This document shows, in pieces, positions 11,674-21,890 of a stretch of 64,000 nt of DNA. How positions within the stretch are numbered: the first letter of the stretch is position 1; each line of letters opens with the position of its first letter. The notes under the pieces were generated by a model that was given only the letters and a program-made list of their open reading frames with translations, searched no databases and was not told the origin of the DNA. The position numbers and the translations under genes are program-made. Origin of the DNA: Chalciporus piperatus (taxonomy: Eukaryota > Basidiomycota > Agaricomycetes > Boletales > Boletaceae); assembly GCA_038093975.1 (NCBI GenBank), contig JBBPTG010000075.1, positions 1-64,000 of the forward strand, given 5' to 3'.

Positions 11674-13161
11674 TTACCACCTCGTCACATCCGCCTCTGC
11701 CTCACCAAACAGACTCGTCTTTTTCACCGAAAAGTCGTCCTCCATTCCTCCGTCCGCGCCCACGCCTGCGCCCGTACCTTCCTCACCCTCCTCGTAATAC
11801 GCGCGGAATTCGCGTTTGAGGAAACCAAGGATGTGGCGGTTGATTTGTTCGAATTCGAGGAGGAAACCGTCGTGTCCGTCGGGCGAGGGGATGACGACGA
11901 GTTCAGCATCTGGGATATACGTCGCGAGTTCTTTTTGTTCGGTCGGGGTGAAGAGGCCGTCTGTTTCGATGCTGATCACGAGGGCGCGTGGGGGGAGAGT
12001 GGCTAGGACAGCAGCGAGTGCGGTCGATTGGGCTTCTGCGTCGGTAGCGAGCGTGGTGTTGGGGGTGCGTCCACGAGCGAGGTCGTGCGTGTCCATCTTG
12101 CGAGTGATGTGGATATAACAGTTGGCGTCGAATCGGGCTACGAATTTGGCGCCTTGATAACGGAGATAAGATTGCGCTGAGAATACGGGTGGTGCGGATG
12201 GTCCGTTCTCGGACGTAGGAGAGGTTGGTGATGATGTGGAGGAGGAGGGGGTTTCTGCTCGGGAATGTGAACGGGATGCTCGCTGGTGTCCTTCGTTGTG
12301 TGCGATCAGGGCTTGGTCGGCTGCGGAGAGTGCGAGAGGTGTGATTGGCTTTGGTTTCGGATTTGAGGCGGCGTCTGATGTGGAAGGAATCTGTGGACGT
12401 CGTCCGAATCTGCTTTCGAACGAGTCGCGCGAGCGATATGTGAGCAGGGCTGCCATACGCGCTGCAGCGAGTCCTGAGATGGGTTGAGAGACATAGTAGC
12501 CGTCTTCGTAGGTTGGATCGCTGTAGATGCATTGACGTTGGGTTTCACCCCAGCTGATACACCATGCGGAGTGCCGTGCGGAGGTGGCGAGGGGGATGAT
12601 GTGTCGGATGTATCCTGGGGGAGTACAGAGTGGCCATTCGAGAATGGCCATGCCGCCCATGGATCCGCCGATAGCGACGGCGATGCTTGATACGCCGAGG
12701 TGATCGAGCACGAGCTTGTGCAGTCTGCGTAGGGTGGAACGGGAGAATCGGATGGTTGGAATGAACGAGATAACGAAAGAGTGTGTGTGCGATAAGACTC
12801 ACCGAACGTCATCCCGGATAGACGTCTGAGGAAACTCTGGTCCATAGAGTTTTCCCGTGTCTGGATTGATCGTCACAGGAGAAGCGGTCCCGTAGGGCGA
12901 ACCCAGCACGTTGGCGCAGAAGATGAAAAAGCGATTGGGGTCGAATGCTTTGCCCCGGCCCATGAGAGGACCCCACCAATCTTCAACGTCGGCGCTGCCG
13001 GTGAATGCGTGACAGATGATCATGACGTTGTCTTTGGATTCGTTCAGTTTTCCCCAGGTTTTGTATGCGATCGGGAAGTCTCGGAGGACACAGCCGTTTT
13101 CGAGGGTGAAGATGGGTACGACATGGATGTTTTGTTCGAGGAGAGGGGGTAGGAGGGACAT
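11674..13161 (-). CDS. met2: Homoserine O-acetyltransferase (methionine biosynthesis)
   Basis: Two exons, 12803-13161 and 11674-12724, with a 78-nt intron, encode 469 aa. The enzyme transfers acetyl from acetyl-CoA to L-homoserine, the first committed step to methionine in fungi. It is an alpha/beta hydrolase of the MetX family. Seen: N-terminal AYKTWGKLNESKDN, the ICHAFTGSADVEDWW block, the nucleophile elbow GGSMGG after the intron, the acid residue in IETDGLFTP and the catalytic His in SPDGHDGFL. A low-complexity Ser/Pro-rich insert (about residues 255-300) lies between the core halves, as in fungal members. The C-terminal tail of about 40 residues is Gly/Glu-rich and not part of the fold. 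Confidence 0.93.
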
Positions 13162-13965
13162 TCTATTCTATGGACCAAGTCTCCGAGTCAGTGCTGTCAG
13201 CAAGCAAGAAGTTCAATGTTCTCGCATGACTTGCTACCGTGAACAGATGACTCGATTATTGCGCGACAAAAACATATCTACATCTGGTCACTACATATCC
13301 AATCTTGTACTCATCCCCTGAGGTTCACATCAAGCACGGGCGCCTCGAATATTTTCAACTTCCCCGCGCCATGCTTGCGTACAATATCGGATTCCGGTGG
13401 CACGTATCTCCGGATGTCCCGTGAGTCTCCAAGCTTCAAGAGCAGAATGCCACTTAGCCCCGACTCCTGCCCACCCTCCGACTCCGAGAACTCGCAAATA
13501 TATCCGCGAGCAATAAGTACCGTGATTTCTCCACTGTGCTTATACCCGTTGCTGTCCGAAGGCTCATCTTGACAGTCGACGCGCTTATCCTCAACTCACA
13601 AACGCATTTGAGGGTAGGTTGATGCTCTCTCAACTCGTTTCCTACTTACATCGGCCACAGCCAATCCTCATCGTGATGGACTGGCTGGACCAGTGCTCCT
13701 GCACCTTAGGAGAATTTAGAGAGTATCATTGTTCTTGGCTGGCGTGTGACTCCGAGGCTCACTATGCACTGGGGTCGGCAACGGGCTGAAATGCACAATA
13801 ACCTAATCGTGCGGCGTATCGATCAATTGTGGGTGCCAGGCCAGGATCCGAACGAGGTGGCCTCATGTCTGGCCGCTTTAAAGTCAGGTCAAGCCCACAC
13901 TCCATCCACCACAACCTTCCACATTCGCTCTCTTACCTTCCTTTTACACCGTTCAGTTGCCCCAC
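13162..13965. other. 5' flank of protease copy A, part of a duplicated segment
   Basis: No gene is seen. From about 13548 the sequence matches 19269 onward (upstream of copy B) with scattered substitutions and small indels, so the duplication includes the promoter. A CTTTAAAGT word and a pyrimidine-rich TTCCTTTTACACC stretch precede the start codon in both copies. Confidence 0.6.
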
Positions 13966-15800
13966 ATGCGCTTGACTCTGGCAGCAGCACTGGTTGCACT
14001 TCCTGCCTTGGTCGCAGCAGCTCCTCAGTCCGTTGCGCGAAAGATTGGTTACTCAATCCCTATCACGAAACGCACGAGCCTTATCAACGGTGACAAGACT
14101 GTCAATCTTGATGCGCTCAACTCCCACGTCGCTGCAGTTCAAGCGTGCGTATTCGTTCTTTATCCGACTCGTGATTCAGTTGAACATGCATAACTCAGTA
14201 AGATTTTTCTTGGCTTTGCCAACTACGAGAAGAACACCGGCTCGCCGCATCCCGCTGCGGTGAAAGGATTCCAAAGGCGCGCCACAGGTGCTGACCCGTT
14301 GACTGACCATAACAGTCAACTTTGGTCCGGCACTCTATCTGTTGGAACGCCTGCGAAGACGTTCAACAGTGAGCATTGTTCACCTTGCGATGGATTACAC
14401 CTCATTTCTTTTCCCGGATAGTTGATTTCGATACCGGCGGGAGGTATGTGTCTGTTCCACCGTGTATGTTACCGTCATTTGAACCCATCTATAGTGACCT
14501 CTTCTTGCCGGGCCCCAACTGTGGTTCAAGCTGCAGCGGTCATACCATCTACAATCCTAGCGCTTCCGCAACGAGTCAGGACCTTGGACAGACCTTTTAT
14601 ATCACCTATATAGGTGCGTCCGCTGTCTCCGGCGAGCAGTTCTCGGACACGGTTCGTGTTGCCGGACTGGAGGTATGTACGGTATCTGTTCTGAGTTCTC
14701 TTAACTAACTGAGGGGAAGGCAGTGAACCAGACGCTTGGTGTCGCTTCACATTATTCTGATGCATTTTCGGCTTCCTCGTTCCCCGCGGATGGTTACATG
14801 GGGATGGCTTTCGAGAGCATTTCATCTTTTAACGCGATGCCTGTCTTCCAGAACCTCGTTAATCAAACTCGGACAGACAAGCCTGTGTTTTCATTCAAGC
14901 TCGCCGATTCTGGGTCAGAGTTGTACCTCGGTGGTGCGAACCCTGCTTTGTATACTGGTGACTTCACCTACACTCCTGTTACTCGGCCAGTGAGTTGCAC
15001 ATTCGGCTATCTTGCATCGATGTTACCACTTTTGTTCAGGCACACTGGGAGGTTATCATGGACAGCGTAGATGGCAATGGGAAGACCATTCTGACCAATA
15101 TTGACTCCGTCATTGATACTGGCACTACACTCATCATCGGCCACCCCTCGAACGTCGCAACACTTTACGCTGCACTTGGTGGTACCATTGTAATGGACAC
15201 AGCAGGCGTAAGCCACTATAGCTGTATGTTCGCAGGCAGTTTTATACCCGTTTCTCTATTAATGCTCCACAGTCCCGTGTGATTCGTTCCCCAACATCAG
15301 CTTTACCTTTGGCGGCACATCGTTCCCCATCTCCGCTGCTTCCCTCAACGTTGGACTTGTCACTCCCAACTCGTCTGACTGCTTGAGCGGTATCGTAGGA
15401 CAATACACTGGTTCCTGTGAGTATTTTAACTCTTCTGTTCGCTTCTCAGAGCCGACAACTCATCACATTTCCCTCGAACAGCGTTCTGGATCATCGGGGA
15501 TGTTTTCCTGAGAAATGTCTACACGAAATTTGACGTCGGTAACTTACAAGTTGGATTCGCTCAACTGGCTTGAGTGATTCGCGTTCGTGCTTCATGACTT
15601 AAACTTTGTTGCCTCCTGTATATTATCCGAATGTTATGCTTGTTGTCATTACTAACTCCGGTCCCTCCGGATATCTCGTTGGTACAGAACGGGAAAGTGA
15701 GACTATCTTCCTGTCTGCGTATGTACCTGGGGGGAACCCTACCTTACGACGGTGTCTTTCCGTGCAACGCGCTCATCACCTCAAGTAGGAACCGCACATG
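13548..15800 (+). repeat. Upstream unit of a tandem segmental duplication
   Basis: About 2.2 kb including promoter, copy A and its 3' flank is repeated at 19269-21560 with copy B. The start codons are 5770 bp apart. Similarity extends past the stop codon (ATTATCCGAATGTTATGCTT words at 15627 and 21389). The Tc1 element at 15871-18853 accounts for about half the spacing. Confidence 0.8.
13966..15573 (+). CDS. Secreted pepsin-like aspartic protease, copy A
   Basis: Eight exons sum to 1239 nt (412 aa): 13966-14144, 14199-14368, 14422-14443, 14495-14672, 14720-14989, 15040-15223, 15273-15416, 15482-15573. An N-terminal signal peptide (MRLTLAAALVALPALVAAAP) and a propeptide with an ITKR dibasic site precede the A1 peptidase. 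The first active-site Asp lies on a 22-nt microexon and reads DTGGSDLFLPG rather than the usual DTGSS. The second site is canonical (IDTGTT, about 15110). The flap region and the C-terminal [11 protein letters not shown] and VGFAQLA blocks are present. Family role: extracellular acid proteolysis. The Ser-to-Gly change next to the first Asp removes a residue that normally hydrogen-bonds the active site, so activity may be altered. Copy B is a tandem paralogue. Confidence 0.85.
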
Positions 15801-15870
15801 TTTCACCGTCGAAAGTGGGGGAGCCACTCATCATAAGACAGGGCGAGAGACACGAAAAATGACCAATTTA

Positions 15871-15947
15871 CAGCGCTTTCCATAAATATGCGGAAAACGC
15901 GAGTCGTTTGCAGTTGAGCTCGGCCGTCTCCAACAAGGACCCCGTGA
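15871..15947 (+). repeat. Left terminal inverted repeat of the Tc1 element
   Basis: 77 bp, starting CAGCGCTTTCC after a TA, 68 bp upstream of the transposase ATG. It differs from the right TIR by one transition. Confidence 0.9.
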
Positions 15948-16015
15948 CTGCGTAGTTGGGTGATAGTGTAGATATTTACTAAGATAGTTTGTGCTCTGCA
16001 ACACGTTTCCGACTC

Positions 16016-17064
16016 ATGCCTCCACGCACGGTGTCGCCTGACCTCAAGGCTCGTATTCCTGTCCTCAATTCCCTCGGATACTCTGTCAAACAGATCTGCC
16101 ACCTCCTTGGAGTCAAGAAATCCCTCGTCTACAAGATGATCAGTCTCAACACAGTCGCCGAGTCGTTTGCGAAATCACGCGGCCGTCATCGTCTCTTATC
16201 CCCGACCGACCTCTCATTCATCACTGGTCTAATTCGTCATCGCCCGCTGATCTACCTTGACGAGATCCAAGAAGAGCTCCGTCTCTGCCGCAACACTCAA
16301 GTCTCCCTCGCTACACTCTGTTGCACACTTCGACGCCTCACTTTCAGCCGCAAGGGCATTTCCGCGCGCGCACTTGAGCGAAACGAAGACCAACGTGCAA
16401 TGTATATGAACCATATTGCTGAAGTTGCCCCTGACCCCAATATGCTCATGTTCGGTGATGAGGCTGCGAAAGATGAGCGTACACTCATTCGAAAGCAGGG
16501 CTGGTCATTGCGAGGGGTTCGCTGTGTCACTCACAAGCGCTTCGTACGAGGAACACGGTACTCTATTGTACCAATTCTCACATTGGATGGCATCATAACA
16601 TACGAGATCATCGAGGGCTCGGTGACGACTGAGCGCTTTGCGCAATTTCTACGTGAGCGAGTGGTAAGTAATATCTCAGATCTGGGCTGCCACGGACATT
16701 TATTGGTTGATTGATAGCTTCCGCTTACAACTCCCTATCCTGGACCACGGAGTGTACTTGTTCTCGACAACTGCCGTATTCATCATAGTGAAGAAATCCG
16801 TGCCCTCGTTGAGGATGAAGCTTGTAAGTGATAAATTATCTTTCCGGCATGCATAGCTCATCGTTGTTTGCAGTGTGCAAGCTCGTTTTTCTTCCCCCAT
16901 ACTCACCCGACTACAACCCAATCGAGCAGGCCTTTTCAGCCATCAAGGCTCATTTACGTCGCCACTTTCAGGATGAATCTATCACTTCTATCATGCGGGC
17001 ATGTTGGAGTATTACGCCAGAGATGGCATCAGGTTACTTTAGGGCCGCTGGATACATAGTGTAG
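16016..17064 (+). CDS. Tc1/mariner-type DDE transposase
   Basis: Three exons (16016-16663, 16718-16823, 16874-17064) give 314 aa in frame. The N-terminus is a helix-turn-helix (VSPDLKARIPVLNSLGYSVK, then HLLGVKKSLVYKMI) for TIR binding. The DDE_3 catalytic core follows: first Asp in LMFGDEAAKDERT, second in LVLDNCRIHH, and Glu in YSPDYNPIEQAF. I count 35 residues between the second Asp and the Glu. The WSLRG motif after the first Asp is also typical. Each intron is about 50 nt, like host genes. The start at 16016 (MPPRTV) is the first ATG in frame with the helix-turn-helix. No stop or frameshift was found, so the enzyme may be active. Confidence 0.9.
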
Positions 17065-17075
17065 AAATTGTGTAT

Positions 17076-18726
17076 CTAGTAGGCAAATGGATCCTCATCT
17101 GGAAATCCTTCCTCGATCACCGTCCATCCCTGGGGAACTGGCACCCACTCATTTCGGTTCTCGCACTTGTAATAAAAGTCAAAGTCTCGATCATCATCAT
17201 CTCCAAATCCATCTGTGGGAGCCATCGGACCGCCTGAAACTCGTGCTGCACCACCATCATGATACCTCTTTTCATACTGGAACACTCGCTTGGGTGGGGT
17301 GGTGGCAGCAAGGGTAGAATCCGATTGAGTATCGCCGCTGCGCTTTCTCTTGCCAGCATCGGGGCCCTTCCACCAATCAATAGAGCCTTCCTTGAGGCGG
17401 ATGATATTGCCTGGATTGATACCAATGTCTGCCAATACCTTATCGTCCATCTTCGCAAGAATATCAGGCCCAGCTCCGATTCTACGGAGAGAAGGTTCCA
17501 AGAGCTGAGCATGCTCAACACCGAGGGTCCTCTCAGCATAGTCAAGGAAGCGAGTAAGCTTGGATGGCGTAGGCAAGGGAGCATTTGAGTCAGCTTGGCG
17601 GGAGGAACGACAGGGTGATACCAGAATTGTTGAAGTCGGTGTTGGCACTGCTGTACGCGCCAAAGTGTCTCTAGCCATTCCCAATAGAATCGCAGAAGTA
17701 AGAGCAGTCAAATCCGAGTTGATAGGAGCTGCGGAGGTGGGTGTAATGGGAACCGAAATTGCAGGCAGGCGACGAGCGGGATGAAGGGCCACAGCTTTGT
17801 TAGTGGGATCGAAGGACTGGATGTTGGGTGGCTGTTTCACCGTAGCCGTTCCTTCATACTAGACATTATTCTCAGCTAAGGGAATCAATATGTATGTGCT
17901 TGAAAACATTACCATGGCTATGGCCCACTCTCGGATCATCAGGGGCGTACATATAATATCTGCGCCAGTGTGGTGAAGACATCTTACAATATTGTCGTGC
18001 GAGTTGCCCCATTCCTTGATAATGAGGCGACGGAAGTGTGCTATCCCTGCTTCGAAGTCGGAAACAGTAGGGTCCATCACCTGTCGAGTTTGCATTCATG
18101 ATTAGTATGTTTCGTCGATTGCTTACTGTACACCAACCTCATTTTCGTCTTCCTCATTCTCGCCGGGACCACCATCTTCCTCTCTGTGACCAGATGACTG
18201 TACAATATGGTAAGCGAGGCTCTACGTTGAGTGGAACTTGATGTAGTACAACATACTCGAATGGGAAGCTTTTGGACATTCTTCATATCAATGAAGATCT
18301 TGACCTTCCCAGGCTTGCCGGCAATGATCTTCTTCGCCATGTCGAGGAAATCATCCGAGTTGTCTATATCCATGGCTTCGGACCGGCTAAAAAGAAGTTG
18401 AACTTCGGCCTTGACTCGGATGATGCTGTACTAAATGTCTCTTACACTTTCGCAGGTGGAGCCAGGTACTTGAAGCTGTATCTCTTCTTCTCCGTGACCT
18501 TATAGTCATCCTTGTTGTGCTTCGCGAGCATGGTAGTGAGGAATTCAATGTAGTTTGTTTCAGTGATGGTAAAGGATACTTCCTTCACTTTGGTGACCTT
18601 TGTCTCCTTCAGCTTGGCCTTGTTTCCATTGGTGGCTGGTTTGGATGTATAGGTATCGAGACTGATTGTAAACGTAGATGTGAAATCCGTGTCCGGCGTA
18701 GATTCGGGCGGGGGCGAGGATGACAT
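17076..18726 (-). CDS. Accessory gene carried by the Tc1 element, SAM-like C-terminal domain
   Basis: Five exons (18446-18726, 18257-18386, 18138-18197, 17913-18080, 17076-17858) sum to 1422 nt, 473 aa. The N-terminal half has FTITETNYIEFLTTMLAKH and RYSFKYLAPPAK, then DIDNSDDFLDMAKKIIAGKP and KVKIFIDMK. The third exon is an acidic linker. The fourth has DFEAGIAHFRRLIIKEW. The C-terminal part has a sterile-alpha-motif-like block: FLDYAERTLGV, GAGPDILAKM and LADIGINPGNIIRLK. I recall similar proteins as multi-copy hypothetical genes in basidiomycetes. The gene lies wholly inside the TIRs and is convergent with the transposase. Its function is unknown; a role in transposition or captured cargo are both possible. 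Confidence 0.75.
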
Positions 18727-18776
18727 GCTGTATCGATGGATCTAACACGCTCGCGTCGAAGCTCTCGCTCAGGTGC

Positions 18777-18853
18777 TCACGGGGTCCTTGTCGGAGACGG
18801 CCGAGCTCAACTGCAAACGACTCGCGTTTTCCGCATATTTATGGAAAGCGCTG
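18777..18853 (-). repeat. Right terminal inverted repeat of the Tc1 element
   Basis: 77 bp, ending GGAAAGCGCTG before TA. The accessory gene starts 50 bp inside it, so the TIR probably forms part of that gene's promoter. Confidence 0.9.
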
Positions 18854-18855
18854 TA

Positions 18856-19268
18856 AACATACTCACAAACCTTCGACGTCCTAAATCCGAAGACCTCATA
18901 GACAGGGTGGAATTTTCATTACGCTGAAAGCTGACAGGCCCGGGGCGACGGTCCAGGTTTATAAATGACGCCCAAGAAGGGGAGGCCAAAGAGTCCCAGC
19001 CCCCCTCCCACTAGCACACGACACCACGGGAAGACTCGGAACTGACAAAGCTCTCATAGACGTTATCGACGCAATTCCGAGAGCAAACTCACGGGGTTCT
19101 CTGGCTTGCCAGGATTGATCTGGGGGAACCGCAAATTTTCAGCTCGACATGCTAAGGGTATCATGATGTAACCTGAACTGACGCTGACACAACTCGCCTT
19201 GCAACGATGGGAACACCAGATGACCACAAACGGGGAGTTTAACCTTTAGATTGTCCAATCTGAAGTGG
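18856..19268. other. Spacer between Tc1 element and duplicated protease unit
   Basis: 413 bp with no recognisable gene. Short open frames lack initiation context and domain signals. It is not matched upstream of copy A, so the duplication boundary lies near 19269. Confidence 0.5.
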
Positions 19269-21560
19269 AGCTTATACCCGTTGCTGTCGAAAGGCTCATC
19301 TTGACAGTCCCGGGCCGACGTGCTTATCCTCAACTCACAAACGCATTGTAAGGGTAGGTTGATGTTCTCTCGACTCGTTTCCTACTTACATCGGCCACAG
19401 TCAATCCTCATCGTGATGGACTGGCTGGACCAGTACTCATGCACCTTAGGAGAATTCAGAGCCTGAGAGTAGCATAGTTCTTGGCTGGCGTGTGACTCCG
19501 CGGTTCACGATGCACTGGGGTCGACAACAGGCTGACCGGACAGCGAAGTGAAACGCACAATAAGCCTCCTAATCGTGCGGCGTAATCAATCAATTGTGGG
19601 TGCCAGCCTGCCAGGATCCGAACGAGGTGGCCTCATGTCTGGCTACTTTAAAGTCAGGTCAGGCCCACACTCCATCCACCACAACCTCCCACATTCGCTC
19701 TCTTACCTTCCTTTTACACCGTTCAGTTGCCCCGCATGCGCTTGACTCTGGCAGCAGCACTGGTTGCACTTCCTGCCTTGGTCGCAGCAGCTCCTCAGTC
19801 CGTTGCGCGAAAGATTGGTTACTCAATCCCTATCACGAAACGCACGAGCCTTATCAATGGCGACAAGACTGTCAATCTTGATGCGCTCAACTCCCACGTC
19901 GCTGCAGTTCAAGCGTGCGTATTCGTTCTTTATCTGACTCGTGATTCAGTTGAACATGCATAACTCAGTAAGATTTCTCTTGGCTTTGCCAACTACGAGA
20001 AGAACACCGGCTCGCCGCATCCCGCTGCGGTTAAAGGGATCCAAAGGCGCGCCACAGGTGTTGACGCATTGACCGGCTATAAGAATGCCCTTTGGTACGG
20101 CACAATATCCGTTGGAACGCCTGCGAACACGTTCAAGAGTGAGCATTTTTCGACCTTGCGATAAATTCCACCTCATTTTGCCCCGGATAGTTGAATTCAA
20201 TACTGGCGGGAGGTAGGTTTCTGTTCCGCCGTGTATGTGACCGTCCTTTGAACCCGTCTATAGTGACCTCTTCTTGCCGGGCCCCAACTGTACTTCAGGC
20301 TGCAGCGGTAACACCATCTACGATCCTAGCGCTTCTTCAACGAGTCAGGACGTGCAACAGACCTTCCGTGTCGCCTATGGAGATGCCACTGTCTCTGGTG
20401 AACAGTTTTCAGATACCGTTTGTATTGCCGGACTGGCGGTATGTACGGTATCTGTTCTGAGTTCTCTTAACTGACGGAGGGGCAGGCAGTGAACCAGACG
20501 CTTGGTGTTTCTTCACAATACTCTGATGGATTTTTGGCTTCACTCTTCCCCTCTGATGGTTTCATGGGGATGGCTTTCGAGAGTATTTCTGCATTTAACG
20601 CGACGCCCGTCTTTCAGAACCTCGTTAATCAAGGTCAGACAGACGAGCCCGTGTTTTCATTCAAGCTTGCCGAGTCTGGATCCGAGGTGTACCTCGGTGG
20701 TGTGAACTCTGCTCTGTATACTGGCGAATTCACCTACGTTCCTGTCACCACCCAAGTAAGTTGCATAACATTTTGGCTGTATTGTGTTGTTAACACTTTT
20801 GTTCAGGGATTCTGGCAGGTTAAAATGGACGGCGTGGTTGGCAATGGGCAGACCATTCTGACCAACATTGACTCCATGATTGATACTAGCACTACGCTCA
20901 TCGCCGGCAACCCCTCGGATGTCGCAAGACTTTATGATGCACTTGGTGGTGCTTTTCTATCGGACACAGCAGGCGTAAGCCAGTATAGCTGTATGTTCGC
21001 AGACAGTTTTATACCCGTTTCTCTATTAATGCTCCGCAGTCCCGTGTGATTCGTTCCCCAACGTCAGCTTCACCTTTGGCGGAATATCGTTCCCCATCTC
21101 CGCTGCCTCCCTTAACATAGGAGCCGTTAAGCCTAAATCGCCTGACTGTGTGAGCGGTATCGTAGGGCTTGACGGTATCGGTAAGTATTTTGACTATTTT
21201 GTTCGCCTCTCAGAGATGACAACTCATCACCTTTCCCTCAAACAGGGTTCTGGGAAATCGGGGATGTTTTCCTGAGAAATGTCTACACGAAATTTGACGT
21301 CGGTAACGTCCGAGTTGGATTCGCTCAACTGGCTTGAGTGATTCGCGTTCGTGCTTGATGACTTGGACTTTGTTACCTCTTGTATATTATCCGAATGTTA
21401 TGCTTGTTGTCTTTACTAACTCGTGCATGTCCCGAATGTCACCCCGGTCCCTCCGGATATCTCGTTGGTGCAGAACGGGAAAAGTGAGATTACTAGTATC
21501 TTTCTTTCTACGTACGTATCTTGGGGGAACCCAATCTTATGACGGTGTCTTTCCGTGCTG
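19269..21560 (+). repeat. Downstream unit of the tandem segmental duplication
   Basis: Matches 13548-15800. It contains the promoter region, protease copy B and the 3' flank, with many substitutions concentrated in the mature protease exons. Confidence 0.8.
19736..21337 (+). CDS. Pepsin-like protease homologue, copy B, catalytically dead
   Basis: Same exon layout as copy A, with signal peptide and ITKR propeptide site almost identical to it. The reading frame appears intact to VGFAQLA. However, the 22-nt microexon (20191-20212) encodes NTGG in place of DTGS, so the first catalytic Asp is Asn. The second site (about 20882) reads IDTSTT, Gly to Ser. Pepsins need both Asp residues, so this copy should not hydrolyse peptides. 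It could be a decaying paralogue or a secreted pseudo-enzyme (decoy or inhibitor-binding). The late exons also differ from copy A (WEIGDVF for WIIGDVF). Confidence 0.8.
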
Positions 21561-21890
21561 ATCGCCAGTCAAGTAGTAACTGGGGGTTGGAACAGGTTAC
21601 CCCGAAAATTCGTTATCTAGTGGGGGACTCCGAGAGACACAGCTTGGTACGATCCCGTCGACTTCCTTTTGAGCAAGCATTTTGAGCGTCTGGGCGGAGT
21701 CGTCGACAGCTGGGTGTTCCCGGACTTTCTGCATTAATAACTCGTTGACCAATCTGTCGTACTTGATAAACACGACGATGGGACTGCGGAAATGGGGGAC
21801 AATTGAAAGGAGCCTGACTCGGAACTTCTTTGACTTGCAGAAGTATTCCACTGCTAAAAGTTGTATCTTGTGTTTCCAAGGGGGCGGCAC
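21338..21890. other. Spacer between inverted protease copies with a gene-like fragment
   Basis: Copies B (+) and C (-) meet tail to tail across this spacer. On the minus strand 21597-21890 is open for 97 codons, with a protein-like stretch (VRLLSIVPHFRSPIVVF and ELLMQKVREHPAV, then QTLKMLAQKEVDG). There is no clear start codon context or partner exon. It may be a fragment of another gene carried in with copy C; I could not name it. Confidence 0.35.

Larger units (their letters stand above)
15871..18853. mobile_element. Tc1/mariner element with transposase and accessory gene
   Basis: A 2983-bp element has 77-bp terminal inverted repeats, 15871-15947 and 18777-18853, that differ at one base. 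It is flanked by TA on both sides (15869-15870, 18854-18855), the Tc1/mariner target duplication. Both ends start CAGCGCTTTCC. It holds a transposase gene on + and a second five-exon gene on -, convergent, with stop codons 11 bp apart. Both frames are intact and the TIRs nearly identical, which suggests a recent insertion. Confidence 0.9.

Noticed and set aside
11903..12532. 209-codon minus-strand frame inside the homoserine acetyltransferase gene
   Set aside because: Arg/Thr-rich shadow of the conserved enzyme in another frame.
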